In this document: positions 32,966 to 43,400 of the stretch, one piece after another | Layout: each line of letters opens with the position of its first letter | How positions within the stretch are numbered: position 1 is the first letter of the stretch | Assembly: GCA_965230375.1 (NCBI GenBank) | Contig: CBDDKU010000027.1 | Span: 124,001 to 188,000 of the forward strand | Length of the DNA: 64,000 bases | Reading direction: 5' to 3' | Source of the DNA: CBDDKU01 sp965230375 | GTDB taxonomy: Bacteria; Bacteroidota; Bacteroidia; Flavobacteriales_D; Cryomorphaceae | Notes under the pieces: model-generated | Told to the model about the DNA's origin: nothing | What the model saw: the letters and a program-made list of their open reading frames with translations, nothing else | The model's database searches: none | Made by a program: the position numbers and the translations under genes

Positions 32966-35900
32966 ATGGCTAAGCGGGTAGCTTTACTGCTTATCACTGT
33001 TTTGATAGGTAGCTCCATTTACGCTCAATCGCTAAGAGAATTCACCAGAGATAGACAGACTTTTTACGATCAGCTGGAAGATATGATGTCGGCTGTCGAT
33101 AAAAAGGAAACGAAAAAACTCCTGGAAGAAAGATTTGGCCCTTTTTGGCTCAATGGAACCATTTACAATGAAGCTCAGACTAATCAGATTTATGATGTCG
33201 CTGATGTCATGCTTAAGAAAAGGCTTCGTCCCTTTCCATTTTTTAAGGCATACATTGAGTGCTTGATGTACTTTCCCGGTTCTCCGCAAGAAGGAGAAGG
33301 GTGGAATACCTGGATAGAAACTATGATGTCAATGTCTTCGGGAAGCAAAAAGAATCTCGAAGAGTATTTGATCATGAGTGAATTACTTTTTAAAGAAAAC
33401 GTATTCTATTCATCATCTTCAACTCGCTGGAGAACGAGCACGTTCGATTGGTCATTCGCTTTTGATGGAGAAGTGCCGAGCATCGTCTTTCCAGATATGG
33501 ATTTGACTTGTTTGTCGAAGGGAGATAGCTCTATGATCTATGGAACATCAGGTGTTTATTACCCAGATAAGGAGCGTTTTGTAGGTAAGGATGGAAAGTT
33601 GACATGGGAGAGGGCCGCACTTAGTCCAGATGAAACCTTTGCCTTAGTCAAGTATCCTTACCAACTCAAGATGCGGTCGGCGGCCATTCTCATAGACTCC
33701 GTTCAGTTTTACAACAGTTTCTTTACCTACCCTTTGGAAGGAACCTACGAAGACAAAATACTAGCCAACGTTACTCCAGATAAAGCCACATATCCGCAAT
33801 TTTCTTCCTTCGAGAAGAGACTTTCGATTGAGAACATCGTAGATAAGGTAGACTACAATGGTGGTTTTAGAATGGAAGGGGCTAACTTGAAGGGTTTTGG
33901 TACGAGACAAGAGCCAGCTAAACTTACGTTCAAAAGAGACGGGCTTCCTCAATTGATTTCCTACGCACAGTTTTACACGATTAAGCCTGATAGAATTGCC
34001 ACGAACGACGCGAAAATTGTCATTGTCTTAAACAACGACAGTATCGTTCACCCCAGTCTGCAGCTTCGCTTCAAAAATGAGAACAGACAATTGGCCTTGA
34101 TTCGGACAGATGAAGGTCTTTCGGCTTCGCCGTATTACAATTCTTACCACAAGGTAGATATGTACTTCGAAGCATTCTACTGGAATATTGATGACCCCGT
34201 GATGCGCATGGGTAATCTCTTTGGAAGTACAGAGACTCGCGCAGCATTTGAATCGGCAAATTTCTTCAAGAAGAAGCGCTACACGAGTTTGCAGGGGATG
34301 GATCGAATCAATCCACTTTATGGTATAAGGCAATACGCACGGCAAGTCAATTCAGACGTTTTTGATGCTCAAGGTTTGGCGGCGCATATGGGCTACAGAC
34401 TCGAAGTATATGTGCCCCGACTGGTCGATTTGACCAATAAGGGATTTATCAATTACGACCTTCAATCACAGACTGTAGAAGTGCGCCAAAAGCTTTATGA
34501 CTACATCTCGGCAGCAGCTGGAAACCTAGATTATGATGTAATCATTTTCAACTCTAGCGTAAAGAATGGGGATAATGCTCAACTCAATCTGGTCAATTTT
34601 GACTTGGTTATGCAAGGAGTTGATCAGATCTTGCTTTCCGATTCGCAAAACGTGGCGATCTTTCCCAAGAATGGAGAAGTTAATCTCCGCAAAAATCGAG
34701 ACTTCAACTTTGGTGGGGTCATCCGCTCTGGGAAGTTTGAGTTCTATGGAGAAGAATACGCCTTTGACTACGACAAGTTCCTGGTTGATCTAATACAAGT
34801 CGATTCTTGTCGACTCTATGTCGAAGATTTCAGACCAGAGCGAAGCAATCTCCGCCGAGTTAAGAACGTAATTGAAGGCATCGGCGGTACCCTGCAAGTT
34901 GACAACCCATTCAACAAATCTGGTCTCCAGGAAGAGTTTACAGAATACCCCATACTTCTTTCCGACAAAGAGTCCTTTGTATACTACGACAACACTTCGA
35001 TACAGGGTGGGGTATATGAACGCGATAAGGTGTTCTTTGAGCTAGAACCATTTACCCTTGATTCACTCGATAACTTTGCAACAGAGCAAGTTGCCTTTGA
35101 GGGAAAATTTGTCTCTGGGGGAATATTTCCAGAGATGAACGAGCAACTGAAAATTCAGGAAGACTATTCCCTCGGGTTTGAGCGTTCTACTCCCGAAGGT
35201 GGTTTAGCCCTGTATGGCGACAAAGCAAAGTTTAAAAACGATATCATTCTCAATTACAGTGGTCTCCAAGGAGATGGGGCACTTGAGTACCTGACTTCTA
35301 CAAGTGAATCAGAACTTTTCACGTTCTTCCCTGATAGCACTCGGGGTATGACCAACTCCTTTGTCAATGTTGAGCAAGACATGGGGCTTGAGATTCCTGA
35401 AGCTAACGCGACGGTTGTAGATCTTTCGTTTTACCCTGTTGAAGACAACCTGACACTGTCTGTGGTAGATTCGACAATCTCCATGTTTAATGGTCAGGCC
35501 GATGTAAAGGAAGGAGATCTATACGTAGAACCCGAAGGCGTGTCTGGAAGCGGAATTGTTGAATTCTCAGGTGCGGAATTGGAAGCCGACTTGATCAATT
35601 ATGACTTCAATAGTTTTAAATCCGATACAGCGGCCTTCCGATTGCTAGCCTTGCAAGAAGCCAACTTAGCTTTTAGCACGGATAATGTAAACGCACATAT
35701 TGATTTCGATGAACGAATCGGAAACTTTAAGTCGAATGGTGATGAGACGCTTGTTGAATTCCCTGTGAACGAATACGTCTGTTTCATGGATGAATTCAAG
35801 TGGTTTATGGACGCCAACGACATCGCCCTTGAAACGTCCAGAGAGATGGCTACAGACTTCGTAATTGATACGGAACTCGATATGCAACGGTCCAACTTCT

Positions 35901-37411
35901 TTAGCGTTCACAAGGATCAGGACTCCTTAAACTTCATGTCGCCGAAAGCGGTATATGATCTGGATTCCTACACGATTACAGGAGATCAAATTCCGTGGAT
36001 TCGTGTGGCAGATGCTAAGATCACACCGGATAGCGGACGTGTTGTAATCCGTAAGCGCGCGAAAATGGATCCGCTTACCAACGCGACCATCTTGACCAAC
36101 TACGTTACGCAATATCACACCATCGAATCTGCGTTCGTTACGATCCTTTCCAGAAAGGAATACGTTGGTTCTGGTGAATATGCCTACATAGATGAAAACC
36201 AGCAGCCAAATATTTTGACTCTAGAAACCATAGGGGTTGACAGTTCGCAGCAAACTATTGGTACTGGTAAGATTCTAGAAGATGATCAGTTTTTCCTAAA
36301 TCCACATTTTGAGTATCAAGGTAGGGTAGAGTTAAGATCTAACGATAAGTTCCTGACTTTCGATGGAAGTACACGGATCATCCACACCTGTGAAAGGTTG
36401 GAAAGAAACTGGATGAATTTTTCAGCTAGTATAGACCCGAATGAAGTAAAGATACCTGTCGATACTGTCCTTGTTGACGACCGAGGAAATCTCGTAGATG
36501 TTGGTCTAAAGCTTACTATGGATCCTTATCAAATTTACGGAACCTTCCTTTCAGAAGCCCAAGATGAATCAGATCAATCAGTTGTTACATCTCGCGGTAT
36601 TCTTCGATTCAACAAGAACAGCCAGCAGTATGAAGTGGCAGCCGAAGATAAGCTTAACCAGAATACACTTCCAGGAAATTACGTGGCACTAGACAAGGGA
36701 AGCTGCGACCTGAAAGGCCTTGGAAAGTTGGAGCTCGGTACCGATTTGAATCAATTTGAGATGAGCATCCTCGGACAGCTCGATTACAAAACGGCCGATG
36801 ACCTGGTTGAAATTGGTTCTTCTATGAGCTTGAAATTCCCCTTTAGCGATCAGGCTCTAGACAAGATGCGCACCTATTTAGCTTCGGTTCCAGACCTAAA
36901 GCCAGTTGACTTCTCAAAGTCAAATTACGAATACGCTATTCGAGAGCTTATGGGGCTCGAAGGATCAGATAAAGTGATTTCAGAACTGAATTTGAGTGGA
37001 AACATTAAAAAGCTCCCAGACGCTTTGAACAAAACGATCTTTATATCTGATGTCAAAATGACTTGGGACCCAATCTTGGAATCATTTATTTCGGAGGGTG
37101 ATATTGGTATAGCTAGTTTCGGTAAAGATCAGTTCTTTAGGAAGGTACCAGGAAAATTGGTGGTAGAGAAAAAAGCGAGTGGAGACATAGTACACCTGTA
37201 CCTTGAAATAGACGATGCAAACTGGTACTACTTTACTTATAAAAGGGGATTACTTCAAACCTATTCTTCAGACAAATCCTTCAATGGAATTGTAATGGAG
37301 GAGAAAGAAGAGAAGCGTAAGTCTCCTGGTAAAAAGAAAGAAGATGATTACATGTATATGTTAGGTTCGAAATCAAAGCGTAATATTTTCCTTGACCAGT
37401 TCATGTTTTAA
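32966..37411 (+). CDS. Very large exported protein of unknown function (1481 aa)
   Basis: The product begins with a signal peptide (MAKRVALLLITVLIGSSIYAQ) and has no transmembrane segment, sorting domain or recognised catalytic motif. The rest is long beta-rich sequence with repeated short patterns such as a Phe/Tyr-x-Gly-x-hydrophobic rhythm and sentence-like repeats (PEGGLALYGDKAKFKNDIILNYSGLQGDGALEYLTST; EPEGVSGSGIVEFSGAELEADLINYDFNSFKSDTA), each resembling a beta-helix or AsmA/OstA-like layout. The C-terminus is basic (KKKEDDYMYMLGSKSKRNIF). I do not recognise the family but believe it is conserved in Flavobacteriia because the surrounding order is. It follows prmA after 6 nt and precedes the 2306-residue gene by 57 nt. 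Confidence 0.75.
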   Translation: MAKRVALLLITVLIGSSIYAQSLREFTRDRQTFYDQLEDMMSAVDKKETKKLLEERFGPFWLNGTIYNEAQTNQIYDVADVMLKKRLRPFPFFKAYIECLMYFPGSPQEGEGWNTWIETMMSMSSGSKKNLEEYLIMSELLFKENVFYSSSSTRWRTSTFDWSFAFDGEVPSIVFPDMDLTCLSKGDSSMIYGTSGVYYPDKERFVGKDGKLTWERAALSPDETFALVKYPYQLKMRSAAILIDSVQFYNSFFTYPLEGTYEDKILANVTPDKATYPQFSSFEKRLSIENIVDKVDYNGGFRMEGANLKGFGTRQEPAKLTFKRDGLPQLISYAQFYTIKPDRIATNDAKIVIVLNNDSIVHPSLQLRFKNENRQLALIRTDEGLSASPYYNSYHKVDMYFEAFYWNIDDPVMRMGNLFGSTETRAAFESANFFKKKRYTSLQGMDRINPLYGIRQYARQVNSDVFDAQGLAAHMGYRLEVYVPRLVDLTNKGFINYDLQSQTVEVRQKLYDYISAAAGNLDYDVIIFNSSVKNGDNAQLNLVNFDLVMQGVDQILLSDSQNVAIFPKNGEVNLRKNRDFNFGGVIRSGKFEFYGEEYAFDYDKFLVDLIQVDSCRLYVEDFRPERSNLRRVKNVIEGIGGTLQVDNPFNKSGLQEEFTEYPILLSDKESFVYYDNTSIQGGVYERDKVFFELEPFTLDSLDNFATEQVAFEGKFVSGGIFPEMNEQLKIQEDYSLGFERSTPEGGLALYGDKAKFKNDIILNYSGLQGDGALEYLTSTSESELFTFFPDSTRGMTNSFVNVEQDMGLEIPEANATVVDLSFYPVEDNLTLSVVDSTISMFNGQADVKEGDLYVEPEGVSGSGIVEFSGAELEADLINYDFNSFKSDTAAFRLLALQEANLAFSTDNVNAHIDFDERIGNFKSNGDETLVEFPVNEYVCFMDEFKWFMDANDIALETSREMATDFVIDTELDMQRSNFFSVHKDQDSLNFMSPKAVYDLDSYTITGDQIPWIRVADAKITPDSGRVVIRKRAKMDPLTNATILTNYVTQYHTIESAFVTILSRKEYVGSGEYAYIDENQQPNILTLETIGVDSSQQTIGTGKILEDDQFFLNPHFEYQGRVELRSNDKFLTFDGSTRIIHTCERLERNWMNFSASIDPNEVKIPVDTVLVDDRGNLVDVGLKLTMDPYQIYGTFLSEAQDESDQSVVTSRGILRFNKNSQQYEVAAEDKLNQNTLPGNYVALDKGSCDLKGLGKLELGTDLNQFEMSILGQLDYKTADDLVEIGSSMSLKFPFSDQALDKMRTYLASVPDLKPVDFSKSNYEYAIRELMGLEGSDKVISELNLSGNIKKLPDALNKTIFISDVKMTWDPILESFISEGDIGIASFGKDQFFRKVPGKLVVEKKASGDIVHLYLEIDDANWYYFTYKRGLLQTYSSDKSFNGIVMEEKEEKRKSPGKKKEDDYMYMLGSKSKRNIFLDQFMF

Positions 37412-37468
37412 TAACTACGTTTTTATTGGTTTCTTAGCTCAACATTTCATGAATCTGATTTATGAATT

Positions 37469-40400
37469 GTGCCCTTAAACTACAACTTGATCCGACCCCT
37501 TAAATACAGTTGGTATTTACTGGCCTTCTTCCTCATAGCATCCACTCCGATGCTTGCCCAGTTCAGCGAAGCCGATCTGAAAGCCGAAGCTGACGCTTTA
37601 TTTGAGCAAGGTGAGTATGCAGATGCCATGCCGAAGTATGCTCAGTTGCTCAGTCTAAACTCAACCAGTCCTGAGTTCAATTACAAATATGGAGCAACAG
37701 CCCTTTACGGTGACGCAGACAAGAAGGAAGAAGCAATCAAGTTTCTGCGTTATGCCTCCACCAAAAATGGAATAGATACCAGATGCTGGTATTTTTTAGG
37801 CAGGGCATACCACTTAAACTATCAGTTTGCTGACGCAATCGAAGCATACCAGAAATTTCTTGATGTAGGAAATAAAAAGGACGCCGAAGGATTATTCGTC
37901 GAGCAAGAGATAGAGTCTTGCCGAAATGGGCAAAACTTGCTTTCTAATATCAAGGAAGTAGTAGTTCTGGAGAAAAAGCAGACCCAAGCTGATGCCTTTT
38001 TCCGCGTGTATGATTTAACTGATATTGGAGGGAAAATTCTCGTAACGCCAGAAGAGCTTCTATCTCCTTTGGATATCAAGAATAACCACAAGTCGCTGAT
38101 TCACTTTCGCGGGACTGGGACCGTGGTCTATTATTCGAGCTATGGCAAGGATGGAAAAACCGGACTTGATATTTATCGGGCATCCGTTCTACCGAACGGT
38201 GAGTTTTCTGAGCCACAAAAATTAGGTGGTCACGTCAACACAGATTTTGATGAAGACTACCCATTTATGCACCCCGATGAGAAAACTTTCTTTTTCTCTT
38301 CGAAAGGTCACAGTTCGATGGGGGGGTATGATATTTTCCGGTCTCAATACGACAATAACCTGGATGTATTTGGTCCGCCTGAGAACTTAGACTTTGCCGT
38401 AAATACGCCGGATAATGAGCTGTTCTACATCGCAGATTCGGCCATGAATCTGGCCAATTTTACGTCGGCCAGAAGCAGTGAGCAAGGAGAGCTTCATGTG
38501 TACCGAGTGAAAGTGAATAGTGCCCCAGTAGACCTGACGCTAATCAAAGGTACATTCGACAATAAGGTAGATCCACGCGATAAGCTCGCTAAGATTACGG
38601 TAATCGATGTTTCGAACAATCGCGAAATCGATGTGCAATACACAGATCCTACTTCAGGTGATTACTTATTGAGTTTTCCGAGAAGCGGAAAGTTTAAGTT
38701 TTTGGTGGAAGCCAATAACAGTGAGCAGATTCACGCAGGGTTAGTAGAAATACCAGCTAGTACTGGAGTGAATGCATACTTGCAGGAAATGGATCTCGTG
38801 ATGTCTGGTGCATCAGAAAAGCTATTGATCAATAATCTCTTTGATCAGAAGTATGATGGCGATGTGGCAGAACTTGCGCAAAAACTACTTAAGCAAAAAG
38901 CTAAGCTCGATGTAAACTTCGATCCAGTGTTTGACGATGAACCCATTGATGAACCTGTTGTCGAAGATTTGGCAAATGCTCCTGTTGCCGCCGGTTATTC
39001 GGCAGGTATGACCGCTGAAAACATTCTGGAGAAATCCGAAATAAGAGCAATTGAGTTAGGGGAAAAGGCTGATAATGTAAACTACCTGCGTTTAGGAGCT
39101 GTTCAGACCTATCACAATAAACTGGCTCAAGCCGATGAATCTTCTCGAAAGGCTGAAGAGCTGACTAAAAGCGCGGAATCTAAGACGGGTGATGAAGCTG
39201 ATAAGTTGATGTTTGAAGCCAGTATGGCCAAGCTGCGAGCTGAGGCTTTTATTCGGGAAGCCAAGAACGCTCAAGTACTGAGCGAAGATCTTCAGAAGTT
39301 TGAAGAAGAAGCGCGCATCAGAGCTGATGAAGCGGAGAAGAATTATGAAAATCTCAAAGGTGCTGTAGAGGCTAATGACTACAATTCACTTGTACAGGCG
39401 CTAAAAGAAGAGTACACGATGGACCACAGCGAAGTCTATGACTCAAAGGCGTACAATGCGCTCGTGGTGACAGAAAGAGCCAGCATCGACAGTAAAAAAG
39501 AAGCTCAGACTTTCCTTGATCGAGCTGCATCGATTCGATCGGAATCCGAAAATGTACAAGCTCAGTTGATGACAAAACGCACGCAGCTTAAAAAAGCCAA
39601 AGGAAAGAGTGCGAAGGAACTTGAAGCTGAAGTAGCCAGATTAGAACTCGAGTATAAAGACCTAGATGCATCAGCATCGCGTTCATACGAGAGAGCTGAG
39701 CAATTTGAGCAGAATGCCCTGAACAGACGGCAACAACATGAGATCGTGAAGGATCTTTCGGATCAGCTCGTAGAAGGAGAGTTAGACCCTTCAGCCCTTG
39801 ATCCAAGCTTGACTACTGAGGGCGAGGGTTTAAAACCTATCAACGAGCGCATTGATGACTTGTCAATTGACGAAGAAGCTGTGGCTTCATATGTCGCAGC
39901 TAACCCTGATGTATTGAATGGAATTGGGTCAGAAGCACAAGTCATGGCTTATAAGCGAACCTATCTGGGTGACAATTCAGAAGATCTCGCCGTGAACTCT
40001 GATCAAGAAACCGAAAGTAGTGATCTTCAAAATGAAGCAACATCTGATGAAGGGAATGATCCTGAAAGCATAGAATCAAATAATGATGGTGTGCAAACGA
40101 GCTCTGATGTTGCAGTAGCCGGAGCTGATGAAAGTTCGGAACCATCAAATGCCAACTCTCAAGAGGCTTCTGTTCCCACAGCTGAATTGACAGAATCGGA
40201 AGCTGCTGAAGCCGAAAATACTGCTGACGACGAAAGCGCACCAATGGCGCTAGAAGAATACGATGGCTATACAACCAATGAGAAAATTCAAGCCGAGTAT
40301 GTAGCTATCCAATCAGCTCGAGATTGGATTGAAATCATTGACAATTCAATAGTTGATATCGAATCTCAGGAAAACCCTTCAGATTCCGATCAAGAGCAGC

Positions 40401-43400
40401 TCGACCAATACAAGGAGCTCAAAGCGCAAAAGCTGGATGAAATTTCGCGAAGAGAAGACCGAATACGAACTTGGGAAGGTGAAGGGCTAGCCTTGGAATC
40501 TACAGGAGAAGAAGCCCAGCCAGAACAGGAGTTAGATGTAGATACAATTGAAAGTGAAGCTTCAGAAAACCCGATAGCTGATGACGCATCGAGCCAAAGT
40601 AAAGTCGAGTCAGAGCATCTATCCATTGCAGAGTCTGATGTAGATGGTTTAGATGTTGCTTACATCACACGTCTGGAATCGAAGGTAGACAGAACGTACT
40701 CTGACCTGCGCTATATGGGCCGTATTAATAAGGTAGACTCAAGCTATCTCGATGATATGGCTGCTATTGAAACTTCTGGTAAGAGCCATGCAGAGATTGC
40801 TGCTGAAAAACAAGAGAGAACGAGCCAGCTTATTGCAGGTATTGACAGGGAAATGGCTAATCCGACTTTGTCGACAGACCAAAAGGAAATGCTTCTCGAA
40901 GTTCGACGCATTAAAGTACTGGAGCTTCGCAACGATCGGGAAGTAGAAGCTGGAAGAATTGCTTATGAGCCACTAACTACAGAAGGCAAGGAAGCTCGGG
41001 CAGAACAGGTAGCCTATGAAGCTGAGAACCCAGCATTCGATCCGGAAGAATACCCTGAGCTGAGTCCCAAAATGCAAGCTGATCTGAGCATGGACTTCAC
41101 CCGTTCAGTGGTGCTAGCAGGATACGATGAGCGAATCGAAAAGATTGAGTCGGCGAATTCAGAGAAACGAATGAAAGAAGCTCGTCTCGAGTTGAACGAA
41201 GAGTTTGTGCAATCCTTGCAAGACGAAATCCAGCTCTATTCAGAAGCGGTAAAAAGCACTGATTCAGAAGGAGTGTCTCCAATATCAGTGCGGTATGAAA
41301 AGCTATTGAGTGAGAGGTCTAGAGTGATTGATGAAATCAACTCTGACAAAACGTATCTGGCATTTGAAGAAGCAGCGGCTATTGCTGAAGGTAGGGTAGA
41401 AGCGGATGTTTTGGATCGGAATATAGAAGCAGAGCTCGATTCTATACACAAAGCTCAGGTAGCTGAAGTAAAAGAACGGAACCTTTCAGAATCAGAAGAA
41501 TTGGAAGCTCTCTCTGCGGCGAATTTGGAGCAGGCAGAACTGATCGACACGGAAGTTGCAGGATTAATTACCGAGTTGGATGAAGCTGTATCTGAATCGA
41601 GGAGAGATGCCCTTCAGATTGAAATTCAAAAATTGGATGCCGTTGCGGCTGATCACCGACAAGAAGCAGACCGTTTGTTGAGTGAATCTCAAGCTATGGA
41701 AGCGACCTTGGTAGCAGAATCTGATGAAACCGAAGCTTCTCCAAATGTGGAAATAGATGGGGAATCACGCGATTCTCAAGAGGTTTCGGAACCGGTAGCT
41801 GTATTGAATGATGACGAAGTTAAGACTGTTTCGGAGCAGATAGATAGTGATCCCATTCAAATTGAGTCTCTTAGTTTCAAAAGTCTGAATGCCAACATCG
41901 TATTGGATGGTATGAAGGGTGACTTGAGTATTTACCAAGAAAAGCGAGATGAAGCGGCCGCTAAGGTTGAAGCCTACAATGCTACCAACGATGAAGCGGA
42001 AAAAGCAAAACTCTCAAATGAGATACGCTTGTTGAGTGAAGATATTGAAGAGAGAGAATCTGCAATTGTTGAGCAAATTGAAAAAGCCCATGCACCTGAA
42101 ATTTCTTACTTCAAGGAATCGAACCAAGATCTTCAGAGTCGCTCGAATGAACTTATTGCAAATGGGAACGGAAGTGAAGAAGAATTGGATGAAATTCAGT
42201 CTCGAAATCAAGAGCTCATTGAGAAATTAAATAGAATTGAGCTGAGCTTCAAATCAGGCGAGATTGACGAAGTAGAGCGAATTCAGCAAGAACAAGAAGT
42301 GCTCACAGAGCTCGCCGTGGCCAATGCTGAGTATACCGACCGAGTGGAGAATGTTGAGAAAGCGATCGCTGAAGATATCGCTCAAAATGAAGAGCTATCG
42401 GATGGAGAAGAAGAGACCACTGCCGATACCCCAGAATCTATCTCAGTATCTTATTCTGAAGTCATTCCCGCCGGTGTGCAAGCTGTGGTTTCAAATCCTG
42501 AATTGAGAAACCCTAAAGGCAGCCAGGAGTATATTTCTCCAGTTTTGGAAGAAGTGGAAAGTAGTATGACCGAAGCGAAAAAAGATGAATACATTGCCGA
42601 AGACGAAAGACTTCAAGTGAACACTTCTTTTGCTGAGACAAATGAAAGTGAGCCGGTTTTGGAAATGCTTGAGGGTAATACGCAAATAGATGCCCGCGGG
42701 CTCGAGTTGCTTTCTTCTACACCAAACCAGCTCAACTATGTTTTGGCTTCTGTTCGTGCAGATAGTTTAAAGAAGATTGAGAAAGCTCAGTCAGATTATT
42801 CCAGTCTCTTGATGGAAACTGCTTTATCTGAATTAGAAGAGCTCAAAACACTTCGAGAAAAGGGGGCTACAGACCGAAAAGAAGTGAAGCGGATGGAAGA
42901 GCTCGAAGTCAGTGCAATCGATCACTACGAGCGTGCAGCCATTGCCGCAAGAGTCGCTGAAGATGCTAGAGTATTGAGAAAGAATCAGGAAAAACTTGTA
43001 GCTGAATCATTAAACTCAATAAGTCCCGAGCAAAAAGCTGAGCTAGATGCAATTTTGAGAAATGAAGCTTACCACATCATTCCTTCTGACCTAGCTTCAA
43101 CAGAACCGAGTTCCACATCACCAGAATCTAATGCATCAATTTCAAATGATTCAAACGATATTGATTCTGAGTCAACTACAGATGTTGCAGAAAATAGTGC
43201 TGAAGACAGCGGAAAAGGCAATTGGCTGATGACGGTAGATGTCATTGCTGAAAAGGATAATTTCTCAGATGTTTCTGACCAAATGTTTATTGAAGTTGAT
43301 CGAGCGGCCTACAGCGATGAGCGCCCAATTCCGATAGATCCGGTTATGCCTGATGGCTTGATCTTCCAGGTTCAGATTGGAGCCTTCAGAAACCCCATTC

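Noticed and set aside
38960..43300. The acidic repeats of the 2306-aa gene as DNA tandem repeats
   Set aside because: The low complexity is at the protein level (Ala/Glu/Ser); no exact DNA repeat unit was seen.
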